Positions 52,275-60,824 of a stretch of 64,000 nucleotides of DNA are shown here, in pieces. The notes under the pieces were generated by a model that was not told the DNA's origin, made no database searches, and saw only the letters and a program-made list of their open reading frames with translations. The position numbers and the translations under genes were made by a program. Where the stretch lies: assembly GCF_000620805.1 (NCBI RefSeq), contig NZ_KK211187.1:1908398-1972397 (forward strand). Direction: 5' to 3'. The first letter of the stretch is position 1. Each line of letters begins with the position of its first letter. The DNA comes from Exiguobacterium undae DSM 14481 (GTDB lineage: Bacteria; Bacillota; Bacilli; Exiguobacteriales; Exiguobacteriaceae).

Positions 52275-53907
52275 GCGTTTCGCTTCCTTTCGGTGTTTGG
52301 GATTGCAGAGGATTGCGGACCAGATGCCGGCACTGTGTCGTGTTAAATTTCCGCGCAACGAGCGACTCCGTATAGATCGTCGGCGTATCGAGTTGTAACG
52401 TTGCCAGACGAGCCGGCGGCAGATTCAGTCCAGCGAGTATGTCGGCGGTCCAGTTAAAAAAGGTCGTCTCGTCGAGCTGATGTATCTCTTTCAGCTGATG
52501 CGACAACTCCGTCAAATGAAAGACAAACACCGTATCGACGACGAGCTCGCGTAACGCTTCGACCTGGTCCATCTCGTAGTACAGATTAGTCGTTGAACGA
52601 AAGGAAGGATGCAGCGTATCGAACGTCGGAATCTTTTCCGGACGTCTGACAAAGGAACGGACAAATTCAACGCTGTCATGAAAATCCCGTAACATCAGCC
52701 GTGTCGGCCAACCGTCCTTCAAGACCAACAAAGCGTTTTGGGCGTGCGCCTCCACTGCGATTCCTTCTTCAACAAGCAGCCGGAACACCGGTTCCAGATA
52801 GACGGCCAGAAACTGTTTCAGCCACCGCTCGCGTCCGTAGGTCTTGAACCACGGTTCCAGAAACAGAGTCTCGTTCCCTTCACGGAGGGCGAGTGCCGTC
52901 AACGGGATGACCGTTTCGTCCGGTGACACAGCCGCCAAGACATTGTCCCGGTACAAACAGCCGATTCGTCCCGACAGGCGTCCGTCTGTCGTCTCGACGA
53001 CTTGACTGGCGAATTCCCGGAGCACGGTCACCGGCAGTTTTTGCGTCCGGTCGACCAACCAGTCGGACAACACAGGTGCTGCGACAATGTTCGGAACGGT
53101 GAACGTCCGTCGTGAGGACGTCTGCATCAAATCGAGCGGGAGCTTGATGTGCGGAACCGTCGGCGCGTCCGGTTGAAAAACGGTCCGGATCGATTGGGTC
53201 GCTTGAAACAAGGGACCGGCTTTCCCGAGATCGATGCCGCCGGACGCACGGACGTCCGCTTCGACGTGTTGCCATTGCCACGGGTGGACGGGCAGGATGT
53301 GATAACCGGTCGGAACGTCGACTGCAGCACTTAACTTTTCCTGCAACCGGAGATACGTCTCGTGCCCAAACGTCTGCTCCATCACACCATCCATGCGTTG
53401 TTGATGAACGATCGATACCGGGAGGGCTACAAAGTGCAACCGGAAACGTTGTCCTGCTTCCGGTCCATAGCGCGAGTGGTCGTCAGGTGAAAAGCCAATC
53501 CGGGACTTAAAACACGGATGGTACGGGTGCCCTTCGATCAAGGCTTGTTCCAGTTGTTCGTAAGACAAATGCGTCCGCGGCTCGAGATATGTCGGACACG
53601 CGTCAGCAAACTGAACCGTCTGCCGCAGTTCCAACCGTAGCGGCTCCGCGAGTTGAAAACAGTCCATGATGTGCTCAAGCGTCGGCGATTGCGCGTGATT
53701 TCCCCGCGTCAAGACGACCGTCTCGATGTCGAGCCAAACGCGGTCAAACGCTCCCCGTCTGCCGTCGACTGTCAGTTCATATGGCGGACGGACAAAACGA
53801 AACGTCGTCTGTCCCTGTCGCCAGTGTTCGATGAACGGTTCGATCCGTTCAAACAGGATGGCTTCAAGAAGTTGTTTGCAGACACGTCGTTCGTTCGTCG
53901 TTTGCAT
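52261..53907 (-). CDS. asbB: IucA/IucC-type siderophore synthetase AsbB
   Basis: 548 residues (GGAGG eight bases before the ATG). NIS synthetase motifs: HPYHPCFKSRIGFSPDDHSRYGP split around residues 125-150, HILPVHPWQW near 205, SIRTVFQP near 240, and EAHAQNALLVLKDG near 390 (ATP/citrate site). In petrobactin synthesis AsbB attaches the second spermidine-type arm. Somewhat shorter than the about 610 residues of the Bacillus anthracis protein. Overlaps asbA by 44 bases. Confidence 0.87.
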   Translation of the reverse strand: MQTTNERRVCKQLLEAILFERIEPFIEHWRQGQTTFRFVRPPYELTVDGRRGAFDRVWLDIETVVLTRGNHAQSPTLEHIMDCFQLAEPLRLELRQTVQFADACPTYLEPRTHLSYEQLEQALIEGHPYHPCFKSRIGFSPDDHSRYGPEAGQRFRLHFVALPVSIVHQQRMDGVMEQTFGHETYLRLQEKLSAAVDVPTGYHILPVHPWQWQHVEADVRASGGIDLGKAGPLFQATQSIRTVFQPDAPTVPHIKLPLDLMQTSSRRTFTVPNIVAAPVLSDWLVDRTQKLPVTVLREFASQVVETTDGRLSGRIGCLYRDNVLAAVSPDETVIPLTALALREGNETLFLEPWFKTYGRERWLKQFLAVYLEPVFRLLVEEGIAVEAHAQNALLVLKDGWPTRLMLRDFHDSVEFVRSFVRRPEKIPTFDTLHPSFRSTTNLYYEMDQVEALRELVVDTVFVFHLTELSHQLKEIHQLDETTFFNWTADILAGLNLPPARLATLQLDTPTIYTESLVARKFNTTQCRHLVRNPLQSQTPKGSETHVIH

Positions 53908-55591
53908 GGCGGACCTCCCGGTGTAATGGATTGTCGATTTCGATGAAGATCACCCGCTCACCGCTGACTTCGAGTTCGTCGAGCGCATGGAGCCGTGTCA
54001 ACAAGTTCGCTTTATACGGTAACGTCGGCCGTGAACGGATATATTCGAGCCAATCCTTGCCGCGTCCCGATAAGATCTGACTTTTTTGATCGCACCACGT
54101 TCCGACCCACTCGAGCATCGTTGATTCCGCAAGCAAGCCGTCGCGGTCAAACCGATGGATCAGACCGGCCAAGTGATTCCAGATCATGTAATACGTCAAC
54201 CGTTCCTTGATCGTTGTCTCGTCGTAGAACAATTCCGGCGCTTCTGCCAGTGCGGCTTCCAGTTCGATTAGCTGGTTTTTGTTCGAACGGGCGAGATAAT
54301 AGCCTTGATTATCGCGAAACTGGTAGCTGACAGGACGCCCTTGTTCAAACCGGATCAGACTATTTTGCTGGTGCGCTTCGAGCGCAATCCCGTAGTGTTC
54401 ATACAACTCGACCAAGGTCCCGAGTGTCAGTTCGATATACGTCTCGAACCAGTCCCGGGCCGCTTGAGACAAGGATTGATCTGTTCGCTTTGACTTCAAG
54501 ACGAGCGATGCCAAAACGGACGGTTCTTGATCAAGCGGTTCCTGAACGAGTGCCGCAACGTTGATCGCATCATCCTGGGCTTCGCGGTAGATGACTTCAA
54601 AACCGGACTCGTCTGCACCGGTCTGAACCGTTGCATATGCCGGATCATGAGTGATCGAAAAGCCGTCCGGAAACGAAATTTGTTCGGCGAGACGCCGCAT
54701 GACGAGTCCCGCAGTCAGTTCGTGCCGTTTATTGACCCGGCGCGAATTGGTGACTTGGACCGGAATCGAAAACTTCAGCATGTGCGACCGATCCGCTTGC
54801 AGGACCGTCCGGATCGACGATGTCGCGAAGTACGTCGGACCCAGTCGGCCGAGATGGCGGAGTTGGTTCGTCGCGAGCAACCGTTGCACAGACGGTTGCA
54901 ACAAAAGATGTTGCGCCTGCAAAGGATGCGCGGGTAACAGGCGTTCTGACGCTGACAGTGCCACCGCTGATCCGAGTTGCTTCCGCATCTGTTCACTGAT
55001 CCATTGATCCGTCGCACTGGCTTCCGTCAGCAGGGACTCCTCAACCGCAAAATAATCGAGTTGGAACCCGTTCCTGAATTCCGGTGCATACGCGACTTGC
55101 TCCCAGTCATGCATGCCGACCCGGCTTTTCGGCGTCGGATGGAACCAATGTCCGAACCGGACCGTCTGCTCGTGTTCAAGAAACGTCTCCGGGCAAATCG
55201 GCTCGTTCAGCTCATGCGCAATGACGTGACACATACACCGGTGACTGTCGAGGACCCGGTACAATAAATCCGTTACGCCGGGAGCAAGCCGTTGCAGATG
55301 TTGGCAACAGGCAATGATGAACGTCAATGGTGCTTCCTCTGTCCATCCGCAGCTCGTTTGCCGGTAAATCCGTCCGATTTCGTGACGCCCGATCCGTGAA
55401 CGGCGTCGGATTTCAAGGACGTAGATGGTCCCGACGTCGATCCGGCAGGCCGTCTCACCGAACCAGATGTTCTCCTCGTCTGTTGGAATGAACCACTCGA
55501 TCATGTCGATTTCACGGAGGTAGCTGTTGCCGAATGCTTGGAGCGTTGCATGGGTTGCAATCTCTTCGGTTCGTTCTGTACGTGTCGTCAT
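53864..55591 (-). CDS. asbA: IucA/IucC-type siderophore synthetase AsbA
   Basis: 575 residues from the ATG at 55591 (GGAG ten bases upstream; an upstream GTG is too close). Motifs: HPTPKSRVGMHDWEQVAYAP, LLPAHPLQAQHLL, TSSIRTVLQ, ALEAHQQNSLIRFEQG. Condenses spermidine with citrate, the first step of petrobactin. First gene of asbABCDEF; a Fur-like box lies 25 bases upstream. Confidence 0.88.
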   Translation of the reverse strand: MTTRTERTEEIATHATLQAFGNSYLREIDMIEWFIPTDEENIWFGETACRIDVGTIYVLEIRRRSRIGRHEIGRIYRQTSCGWTEEAPLTFIIACCQHLQRLAPGVTDLLYRVLDSHRCMCHVIAHELNEPICPETFLEHEQTVRFGHWFHPTPKSRVGMHDWEQVAYAPEFRNGFQLDYFAVEESLLTEASATDQWISEQMRKQLGSAVALSASERLLPAHPLQAQHLLLQPSVQRLLATNQLRHLGRLGPTYFATSSIRTVLQADRSHMLKFSIPVQVTNSRRVNKRHELTAGLVMRRLAEQISFPDGFSITHDPAYATVQTGADESGFEVIYREAQDDAINVAALVQEPLDQEPSVLASLVLKSKRTDQSLSQAARDWFETYIELTLGTLVELYEHYGIALEAHQQNSLIRFEQGRPVSYQFRDNQGYYLARSNKNQLIELEAALAEAPELFYDETTIKERLTYYMIWNHLAGLIHRFDRDGLLAESTMLEWVGTWCDQKSQILSGRGKDWLEYIRSRPTLPYKANLLTRLHALDELEVSGERVIFIEIDNPLHREVRHANDERTTCLQTTS

Positions 55592-55615
55592 GACTGTCAC
55601 ACTCCTTTTAACAAT

Positions 55616-55630
55616 TGATAATCATTCTCA
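55616..55630. promoter_or_regulatory. Fur box of the asb operon
   Basis: tgataatcattctca, one mismatch to TGATAATNATTATCA, between the terminator of the binding-protein gene and the asbA RBS. Confidence 0.75.
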
Positions 55631-55641
55631 CTGTTGAAAAA

Positions 55642-55665
55642 GAGAAAAACGGGTTTCCCCGTTCT
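55642..55665 (-). terminator. Intrinsic terminator of the siderophore-binding protein gene
   Basis: Stem aacggg/cccgtt with a GAAA-type loop and TTTTTCTC on the minus strand, separating it from the asb operon. Confidence 0.65.
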
Positions 55666-55685
55666 TTCTCCTGCTCTTCATCTGG

Positions 55686-56603
55686 TCATTTCAATAAGAC
55701 GTCTTCCAGTTCCGTTAATCCTTTTTGGCGTTCGATTGGATCCCAGAAGCCCCACGTCGTCGACAATTGGTGGACTTGATCTTGTTTGACTGCTGTCAGC
55801 CCTTTCCAGACCTTCCCGTTCGTCACTTCATCGTAGTACGGTCCACTGTTGAAGTACGACAGATCAATGATGTGATCGGGATTATATTTCGCCAGTCCTT
55901 CGATCGAAATGTTTTCTCCGAAGTCTTTTGGCAGACCTTTGGTCGGTGTCAGCCCGATATCATCAAACAACAGCGAGTTCGTCGCGTGGTTCGTCAGACC
56001 GTAGACACGAATATCTTTTTTGTTGACCGAAACCGCCATGAAGGTCTCGTCCTTGACGTTTTCCTTGATTCGTTGACCGATGTCTTTTGCTTCTTTCGCC
56101 AAGTCATCGATGACTGCTTGTCCTTCTTCTTTCTTGTTGACCGCTTCCGTGACTTTCAGGTGATCTTCTTTCCAGTCACCACCCACCTCGACGGCGACCG
56201 TCGGGATCGTTTTCGCCAGTTTGTCATACAGCGGTTTGTACCGGTCACTGATGATCAATAAGTCGGGATCCAGTTTGACGATTTCTTCCGGATTGATTTC
56301 GTCTGCGTACGGCAACGCCTTCGTTCCTTCGAGTTCTTTCGTCAAGTGTGGTGGAAACTCATTATCATACGCCATCACGGCATACGGTTTGACACCGACG
56401 GAGACGAGCGACCCTTCCCATGAGACGTGTGACAGGACAACCACTTTTTTCGGATCATTCGGAACTTCCGTCTTTCCAAAAATATGTTCAACGGTGTGGA
56501 CGGCGGCTGCTTTTTTGGTCGGTTGTTCGCTTGCCTCGCCTCCACAGGCGGCTAATACAACACACGTCGCGAGGACGGATGTGACACTGATGATTTTTTT
56601 CAT
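55686..56603 (-). CDS. Siderophore-binding lipoprotein (FecB2 family, probable ferric petrobactin receptor)
   Basis: 305 residues from the ATG at 56603. Lipobox VLAACGG with the lipidated Cys near 20, then a class III binding protein fold: VEHIFGKTEVPNDPKKVVVLSH, ALPYADEINPEEIVKLDPDLLIIS, a long connecting helix around AKEAKDIGQRIKENV. Comparable to FpuA/FatB/YclQ. Petrobactin as ligand is inferred from the adjacent asb operon. Own Fur-controlled promoter. Confidence 0.82.
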   Translation of the reverse strand: MKKIISVTSVLATCVVLAACGGEASEQPTKKAAAVHTVEHIFGKTEVPNDPKKVVVLSHVSWEGSLVSVGVKPYAVMAYDNEFPPHLTKELEGTKALPYADEINPEEIVKLDPDLLIISDRYKPLYDKLAKTIPTVAVEVGGDWKEDHLKVTEAVNKKEEGQAVIDDLAKEAKDIGQRIKENVKDETFMAVSVNKKDIRVYGLTNHATNSLLFDDIGLTPTKGLPKDFGENISIEGLAKYNPDHIIDLSYFNSGPYYDEVTNGKVWKGLTAVKQDQVHQLSTTWGFWDPIERQKGLTELEDVLLK

Positions 56604-56643
56604 GTGGTTCTTTTCCCCTCTCACTCTCGTTCTTCATTAGTAA

Positions 56644-56687
56644 TGATAATCATTATCACTAAAGAACGACATGGACGAATCGTTCAA
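56644..56687 (-). promoter_or_regulatory. Promoter with perfect Fur box
   Basis: Fur box tgataatcattatca at 56644-56658 (no mismatch). On the minus strand TTGAAC (56682-56687), 18 bases, TTTAGT (56658-56663) is a plausible promoter just upstream, so Fur would block initiation of the binding-protein gene. Confidence 0.75.
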
Positions 56688-56690
56688 CTT

Positions 56691-58175
56691 TCATGGACAA
56701 ATCAAGCGTGGTTCCTTTTCGATGTAGTCTAACAATTGCTTCAGCATGTGGGTGCGTCCGAGTGGTCCCCACGGATCCCAATCGACGCTGTCCGGATAAT
56801 GGACTTGATGATGCTGGACCGCATGCAAGGTCTGCCACGACGCTTCTTGCTGAATCCGCTCGACATCAACCGGTTGACTCCATAAGATCAGCAGGTTTTC
56901 CGGATTGACTCGTTGTAACGTCTTCAGCGTGACGATTTCATAAATGGCTTCCGGTAATCCCGGTGCCGGTGTCAGACCCAAATCATGAAATAAAAAATCG
57001 AGCATCGTATGTTGCTTCGTCCCGTATAACCGCACCTCGTCCGGTCGAATCCAGACGACAGCCCATGTTCCGGTCTTGTTCCAGGCCAAACGTTCCTTGA
57101 CCGTTTGTTCGAGCGCCGTGATTTGCGCGACGATCGGCTCGAGCCGGTCTTCCCGCTTCGTCGCGACGGCAATCAGTCGGAGATACTCACTCCAGCAGGT
57201 TTGATGCGGCAGTTCAAGAACATGGTCCGCCGGCAACCAGCTGATATCCTGCCCCTTCTCCAAACTTGGTGTCTTGATAATCAAATCGAGTGCCGTCGTC
57301 TCAAACCATTCCCGTTCAAGCGGTTGATTGGCATCGTACAACCGGGTTCCGTCCAGTCCGGTCAAAAACACGGGTAATCCGCTTGCTCCGTATTCCGTCG
57401 GATAACTCGGTGCGAGGATCGGTTGCAGACCAAGTGCCAACAGGTGATCCTGCAACAAAAGACGGCTGGCAATCCCGATCCGGGGCGTGATCCGTTGTAA
57501 AAAATGGGTCGGCGACAAACCGGTCCGCTTTTTGAAGAGGCGGCTGAAATAAAATTCGTCCTGCAGCCCCACTTTTTGTGCGATTTGCGCCAACGTCATT
57601 TCGTGTGAAGCGAGCATCCACTCCTTTGCCGTACGGATCCGCAATTGCGTCACATATTCTTTTGGTGTTGCGTGATACCGCTCTTTGAACAGCCGGTTAA
57701 ACGTCGGTACCGACATTCCGAGATCAAGTGCGAGCTCATGGACGGACCGTTGCATCGACAAGTCCTTCAGCCACGAAGCGACCACTTCCTCAAACACATG
57801 ATTCTCCTGTTCGAGGCTCAATGTCTCAAGCAATTGATACAGGATTCGTAGTTGAGTCAACCCTTCCTGTTCCGAAGTCGGGCTGACATGGAGTTGCCGT
57901 AACCAGTCATGCAGGATGTCCGCATCTTGTCGGTACAGGGCACACCGGTGCCCTGTCAACGTCAGGTGGTAGAACAGACAGGTCTCTTTTGCAGTTGGCA
58001 ACACCTCATCGATTTGTTCGATCCAGACGGCATCACCCGCGTATAACCGGTGCCGGTTGCTGTATAGAAATCCGCTCCCCGCAACGACGATGACCAATCC
58101 CGGCTTGACTGCTCGCCGGTCGCCTTCAAGCAACCAATGCTTCTCGATTGGTAACGGTTTGATCTGTAACTCCAT
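56691..58175 (-). CDS. AraC-family regulator fused to a FecB-like siderophore-binding domain (Btr-like)
   Basis: 494 residues from the ATG at 58175 (AGGAG eight bases upstream). N-terminal cupin-like part (1-120), AraC double helix-turn-helix (about 135-235: VHELALDLGMSVPTFNRLFKERYHATPKEYV; IAQKVGLQDEFYFSRLFKKRTG), then a class III binding-protein-like domain without signal peptide (240-490). Bacillus Btr/YbbB has this architecture and activates siderophore uptake when the ferric complex is bound. Probably activates the binding-protein, asb or permease promoters nearby. Confidence 0.87.
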   Translation of the reverse strand: MELQIKPLPIEKHWLLEGDRRAVKPGLVIVVAGSGFLYSNRHRLYAGDAVWIEQIDEVLPTAKETCLFYHLTLTGHRCALYRQDADILHDWLRQLHVSPTSEQEGLTQLRILYQLLETLSLEQENHVFEEVVASWLKDLSMQRSVHELALDLGMSVPTFNRLFKERYHATPKEYVTQLRIRTAKEWMLASHEMTLAQIAQKVGLQDEFYFSRLFKKRTGLSPTHFLQRITPRIGIASRLLLQDHLLALGLQPILAPSYPTEYGASGLPVFLTGLDGTRLYDANQPLEREWFETTALDLIIKTPSLEKGQDISWLPADHVLELPHQTCWSEYLRLIAVATKREDRLEPIVAQITALEQTVKERLAWNKTGTWAVVWIRPDEVRLYGTKQHTMLDFLFHDLGLTPAPGLPEAIYEIVTLKTLQRVNPENLLILWSQPVDVERIQQEASWQTLHAVQHHQVHYPDSVDWDPWGPLGRTHMLKQLLDYIEKEPRLICP

Positions 58176-58200
58176 CCTGCCCACTCCTTTAAAAAAACAT

Positions 58201-58261
58201 TTGACAAAAAATTGGTCTTCGATGTACGTTTAATCGCGTTGATAATGAATCTGATTCTCAA
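58201..58261. promoter_or_regulatory. Divergent promoter region with Fur box
   Basis: Inverted repeat ttgataatgaa-t-ctgattctcaa at 58239-58261 matches an extended Fur box. TTGACA at 58201-58206 is a -35 candidate for the permease operon, -10 (near 58225-58230) poor. The same region lies upstream of the AraC-type gene. Confidence 0.6.
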
Positions 58262-58280
58262 TTAAAAAGGAGAGACGTCT

Positions 58281-59288
58281 ATGACTACATCCGTTCGACC
58301 ACGCTCGATCCTGACGATTGTTGTTCTCACGGTTGGGCTGCTCACGCTCTTGAGTACACTGTCTTTGTTTTACGGTGCCGTGCCGATTTCCCGGGCGACC
58401 GTCCTCGCCTCGTTTCATGCCTTTGACGCCGGTAATCTGCAGCATCAGCTCGTTCAAGAAGTCCGGCTTCCGCGTCTGATTTGCGCCGGGCTTGTCGGCA
58501 TTGCACTGGCGCTGTCGGGAACGATGATGCAAGGGTTGACCCGGAATGCGTTGGCTGACCCCTCCCTGCTTGGCATCACCCACGGCGCAGGACTCGGTGT
58601 CGCTTTGTCGCTTGCCTTTGTCTCGGAGCATTCATTTGTGACTTCGCTTGCCTTTTCGTTTGGCGGCGCTGCACTTGGGACAGCCGTCATTCTGCTGATC
58701 ACGGTGTTTGCCCGCGGCCGCTTTTCACCGGTCACGTTGACCGTAGCCGGTGCGGCACTGAGTGCTTTATTCAGCGCCTTGTCGACCGGCATCACTCTGT
58801 TTCACCAAGTCGCCCAAGATCTCAGCTTTTGGTATGCCGGCGGGTTGTCCGGGGCAAAATGGGCGCACGTGTTGGTCTTGCTTCCGGTCGTCCTGCTTGG
58901 ACTCCTCATTTCCTTACATATCGCCCGCAGCATGACCGTCCTCTCGCTCGGAGAAGACGTTGCGACCGGGCTCGGTTCCTCATTGACGAAAGTCCGGCTG
59001 CTTGGATTTTGTAGCATCGTCCTGCTTGCCGGTGTTGCCGTGTCGGTTGCCGGCGTCATCGGCTTTGTCGGCTTGATTATTCCCCATATCAGCCGCTTTT
59101 TGGTCGGGACGAACTATTACCTGTTGTTGCCGGTCAGCGCCCTGTTCGGCATGACGTTGTTGATTGCTTCCGATTTGCTGGCGCGCATGATCAATCCACC
59201 GTTCGAAACCCCGCTTGGAGCCGTCACCGCCCTGGTCGGGGTCCCCTACTTCCTTTATCTCGCCCGCCGAAAGGAGTTGTCCGTCTGA
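58281..59288 (+). CDS. FecCD-family siderophore permease
   Basis: 335 residues, about nine to ten membrane helices. RLPRLICAGLVGIALALSGTMMQGLTRNALADPSLLGITHGAG (compressed) is the FecCD signature, and GLGSSLTKVRLLGF and IPHISRFLVG carry the ATPase-facing loop. AAAGGAG eight bases before the ATG. Pairs with the next gene. Confidence 0.9.
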   Translation: MTTSVRPRSILTIVVLTVGLLTLLSTLSLFYGAVPISRATVLASFHAFDAGNLQHQLVQEVRLPRLICAGLVGIALALSGTMMQGLTRNALADPSLLGITHGAGLGVALSLAFVSEHSFVTSLAFSFGGAALGTAVILLITVFARGRFSPVTLTVAGAALSALFSALSTGITLFHQVAQDLSFWYAGGLSGAKWAHVLVLLPVVLLGLLISLHIARSMTVLSLGEDVATGLGSSLTKVRLLGFCSIVLLAGVAVSVAGVIGFVGLIIPHISRFLVGTNYYLLLPVSALFGMTLLIASDLLARMINPPFETPLGAVTALVGVPYFLYLARRKELSV

Positions 59289-60283
59289 TGGATGTCTGGC
59301 ATGCCGTAAAACAGGCGCGATTGACGCTGGTTTGTTTATGTAGTCTGCTTATTTTGACATTCGTGTACAGTCTGTCGACCGGGATTCTTCCCGTTTCGTT
59401 TGGGGCAATCGGCCGAACGTTGATTGGACAAGGAACGGAAGCGGAACGATTGATTCTCATCGATCTCCGGTTACCGCGGATGCTGCTCGCCTTGTTGATT
59501 GGTGCCGGACTGGCTGTCTCCGGGACATTACTGCAAGGGATGTCACGCAATGCCCTCGCCGATCCCGGCATTCTCGGAATCAATGCCGGTGCCGGACTGT
59601 CCGTCGTCTTGATGCTGTTTTTCTTCCGCTCCGCTACACATCAACTTCCGGTTCTGCCGTTCGTCGCTTTTTTCGGTGCGACACTTGTCGCCTGGACGAT
59701 TTACCGGTTGGCGGGAAAAGCGGTTCAACCGGGACGTCTGTTGTTGGTCGGGGTCGGAATCAACGCCCTGTGCGGCGCCCTCCTGATCATTTTTCAGTTG
59801 AAGATGGATCCGCGCGATTTTCAGCAGGCGACGGTCTGGTTGACCGGAAGCATCTGGCAGGCGGATTGGTCATCCGTCTTGACGCTTGCCCCCTGGATCG
59901 TCTGTTTGGTGCCGCTTGCCTTTTTACACAGCCGGTCACTGAATCTGTTGCAACTGAGCAGCTCGCTCCCGCAGACGTTAGGACTCCGAGTCGAACAGAC
60001 ACGGAAACGGATCTTGTTGATCGCTGCCGCACTTGCCGGTTCCTGTGTCGCTGCCGGCGGCGGAATTTCCTTTATCGGATTACTCGCCCCGCACATCGCC
60101 CGGCGTCTTGTCGGACCGAATCATTACAGTCTGATTCCGGTCGCCGCCCTGCTCGGCAGCCTGCTCGTGTTGCTCGCCGACTTGATCGGGAAAAACCTTC
60201 TTGCTCCGGCCGACATTCCGGTCGGGATTGTCATCGCAATTCTTGGAGCACCTTATTTCATCGTATTATTGTTCCGAAAATGA
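59288..60283 (+). CDS. FecCD-family siderophore permease
   Basis: 331 residues, same family and layout: RLPRMLLALLIGAGLAVSGTLLQGMSRNALADPGIL, LAPHIARRLVGPNHYSLIPV. Start overlaps the previous stop by one base (TGATG). Together they form the membrane channel for the binding protein at 55686-56603. No ATPase gene follows; a terminator does. Confidence 0.9.
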   Translation: MDVWHAVKQARLTLVCLCSLLILTFVYSLSTGILPVSFGAIGRTLIGQGTEAERLILIDLRLPRMLLALLIGAGLAVSGTLLQGMSRNALADPGILGINAGAGLSVVLMLFFFRSATHQLPVLPFVAFFGATLVAWTIYRLAGKAVQPGRLLLVGVGINALCGALLIIFQLKMDPRDFQQATVWLTGSIWQADWSSVLTLAPWIVCLVPLAFLHSRSLNLLQLSSSLPQTLGLRVEQTRKRILLIAAALAGSCVAAGGGISFIGLLAPHIARRLVGPNHYSLIPVAALLGSLLVLLADLIGKNLLAPADIPVGIVIAILGAPYFIVLLFRK

Positions 60284-60287
60284 AGGC

Positions 60288-60324
60288 AGACCGATTCGCC
60301 GCAAGTGGACGGATCGGTCTTTTT
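60288..60324. terminator. Intrinsic terminator of the permease operon
   Basis: 8-bp stem agaccgat/atcggtct with TTTTT on the plus strand; overlaps the end region of the converging HmoA-like gene. Confidence 0.65.
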
Positions 60325-60325
60325 C

Positions 60326-60652
60326 TCAGCGTTTGCCTTTTTGACCCAAAACCTCGTAATACTGCTGGTCACTTCCTAAAATAAACGAAGGTGCCGGTTG
60401 ACCACGACGCGCGCGGTGACCTGCAAGATGGACGTCACTCGTCTCCCACACTTTCCAGTCCTGTTCCGATTCCCAGCGAATCAAGACGATGACTTCTTCC
60501 TCGCCCCGCGTTCGCTTTTTTTGCAGGACACTGAGATCGATGAAGCCGGGTTGTTGCTCGATGATGCCTTCGCCTGCGAACCGCTCAATCATCGACTCGG
60601 CATGACCGGTTTCCACCCGGATCGTTTTAAGTTGAATAAACAGAAAAACCAC
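60326..60652 (-). CDS. HmoA/IsdG-like haem-degrading monooxygenase
   Basis: 108 residues as drawn from a GTG at 60652, but its distance to GGGG is too short; a CTG at 60643 (FIQLKTIRVETGHA next) has ideal spacing and would match the start of Bacillus HmoA, so the true start is uncertain. ABM domain with IERFAGEGIIEQQPGF and the C-terminal RWESEQDWKVWETSDVH. Probably opens haem to release iron; Fur box at its promoter. Could also be a non-haem ABM-family monooxygenase. Confidence 0.75.
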   Translation of the reverse strand: MVFLFIQLKTIRVETGHAESMIERFAGEGIIEQQPGFIDLSVLQKKRTRGEEEVIVLIRWESEQDWKVWETSDVHLAGHRARRGQPAPSFILGSDQQYYEVLGQKGKR

Positions 60653-60662
60653 TCCCCTTTAA

Positions 60663-60685
60663 TTGATAATGAATCTCATTTGCAA
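60663..60685. promoter_or_regulatory. Fur box of the HmoA-like gene
   Basis: Inverted repeat TTGnnAATGAnnnnTCATTnnCAA, close to the extended Fur box, immediately before the gene's RBS. Confidence 0.6.
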
Positions 60686-60764
60686 TACTACTATATCATC
60701 GATCCTGTTCCCTTTGTCAATACCATTCCAATTTGCTTCCATCGATGATGATTGGGCAGACAGC

Positions 60765-60800
60765 AAAAAAGCTGCCTCGATTCGAGATCGAAACAGCTTT
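60765..60800 (-). terminator. Intrinsic terminator of brnQ
   Basis: aaagctg/cagcttt outer stem with inner tcgat/atcga pairing; on the minus strand followed by TTTTTTGC. Confidence 0.75.
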
Positions 60801-60824
60801 AACGCTATTCACATCAGATGTTAC

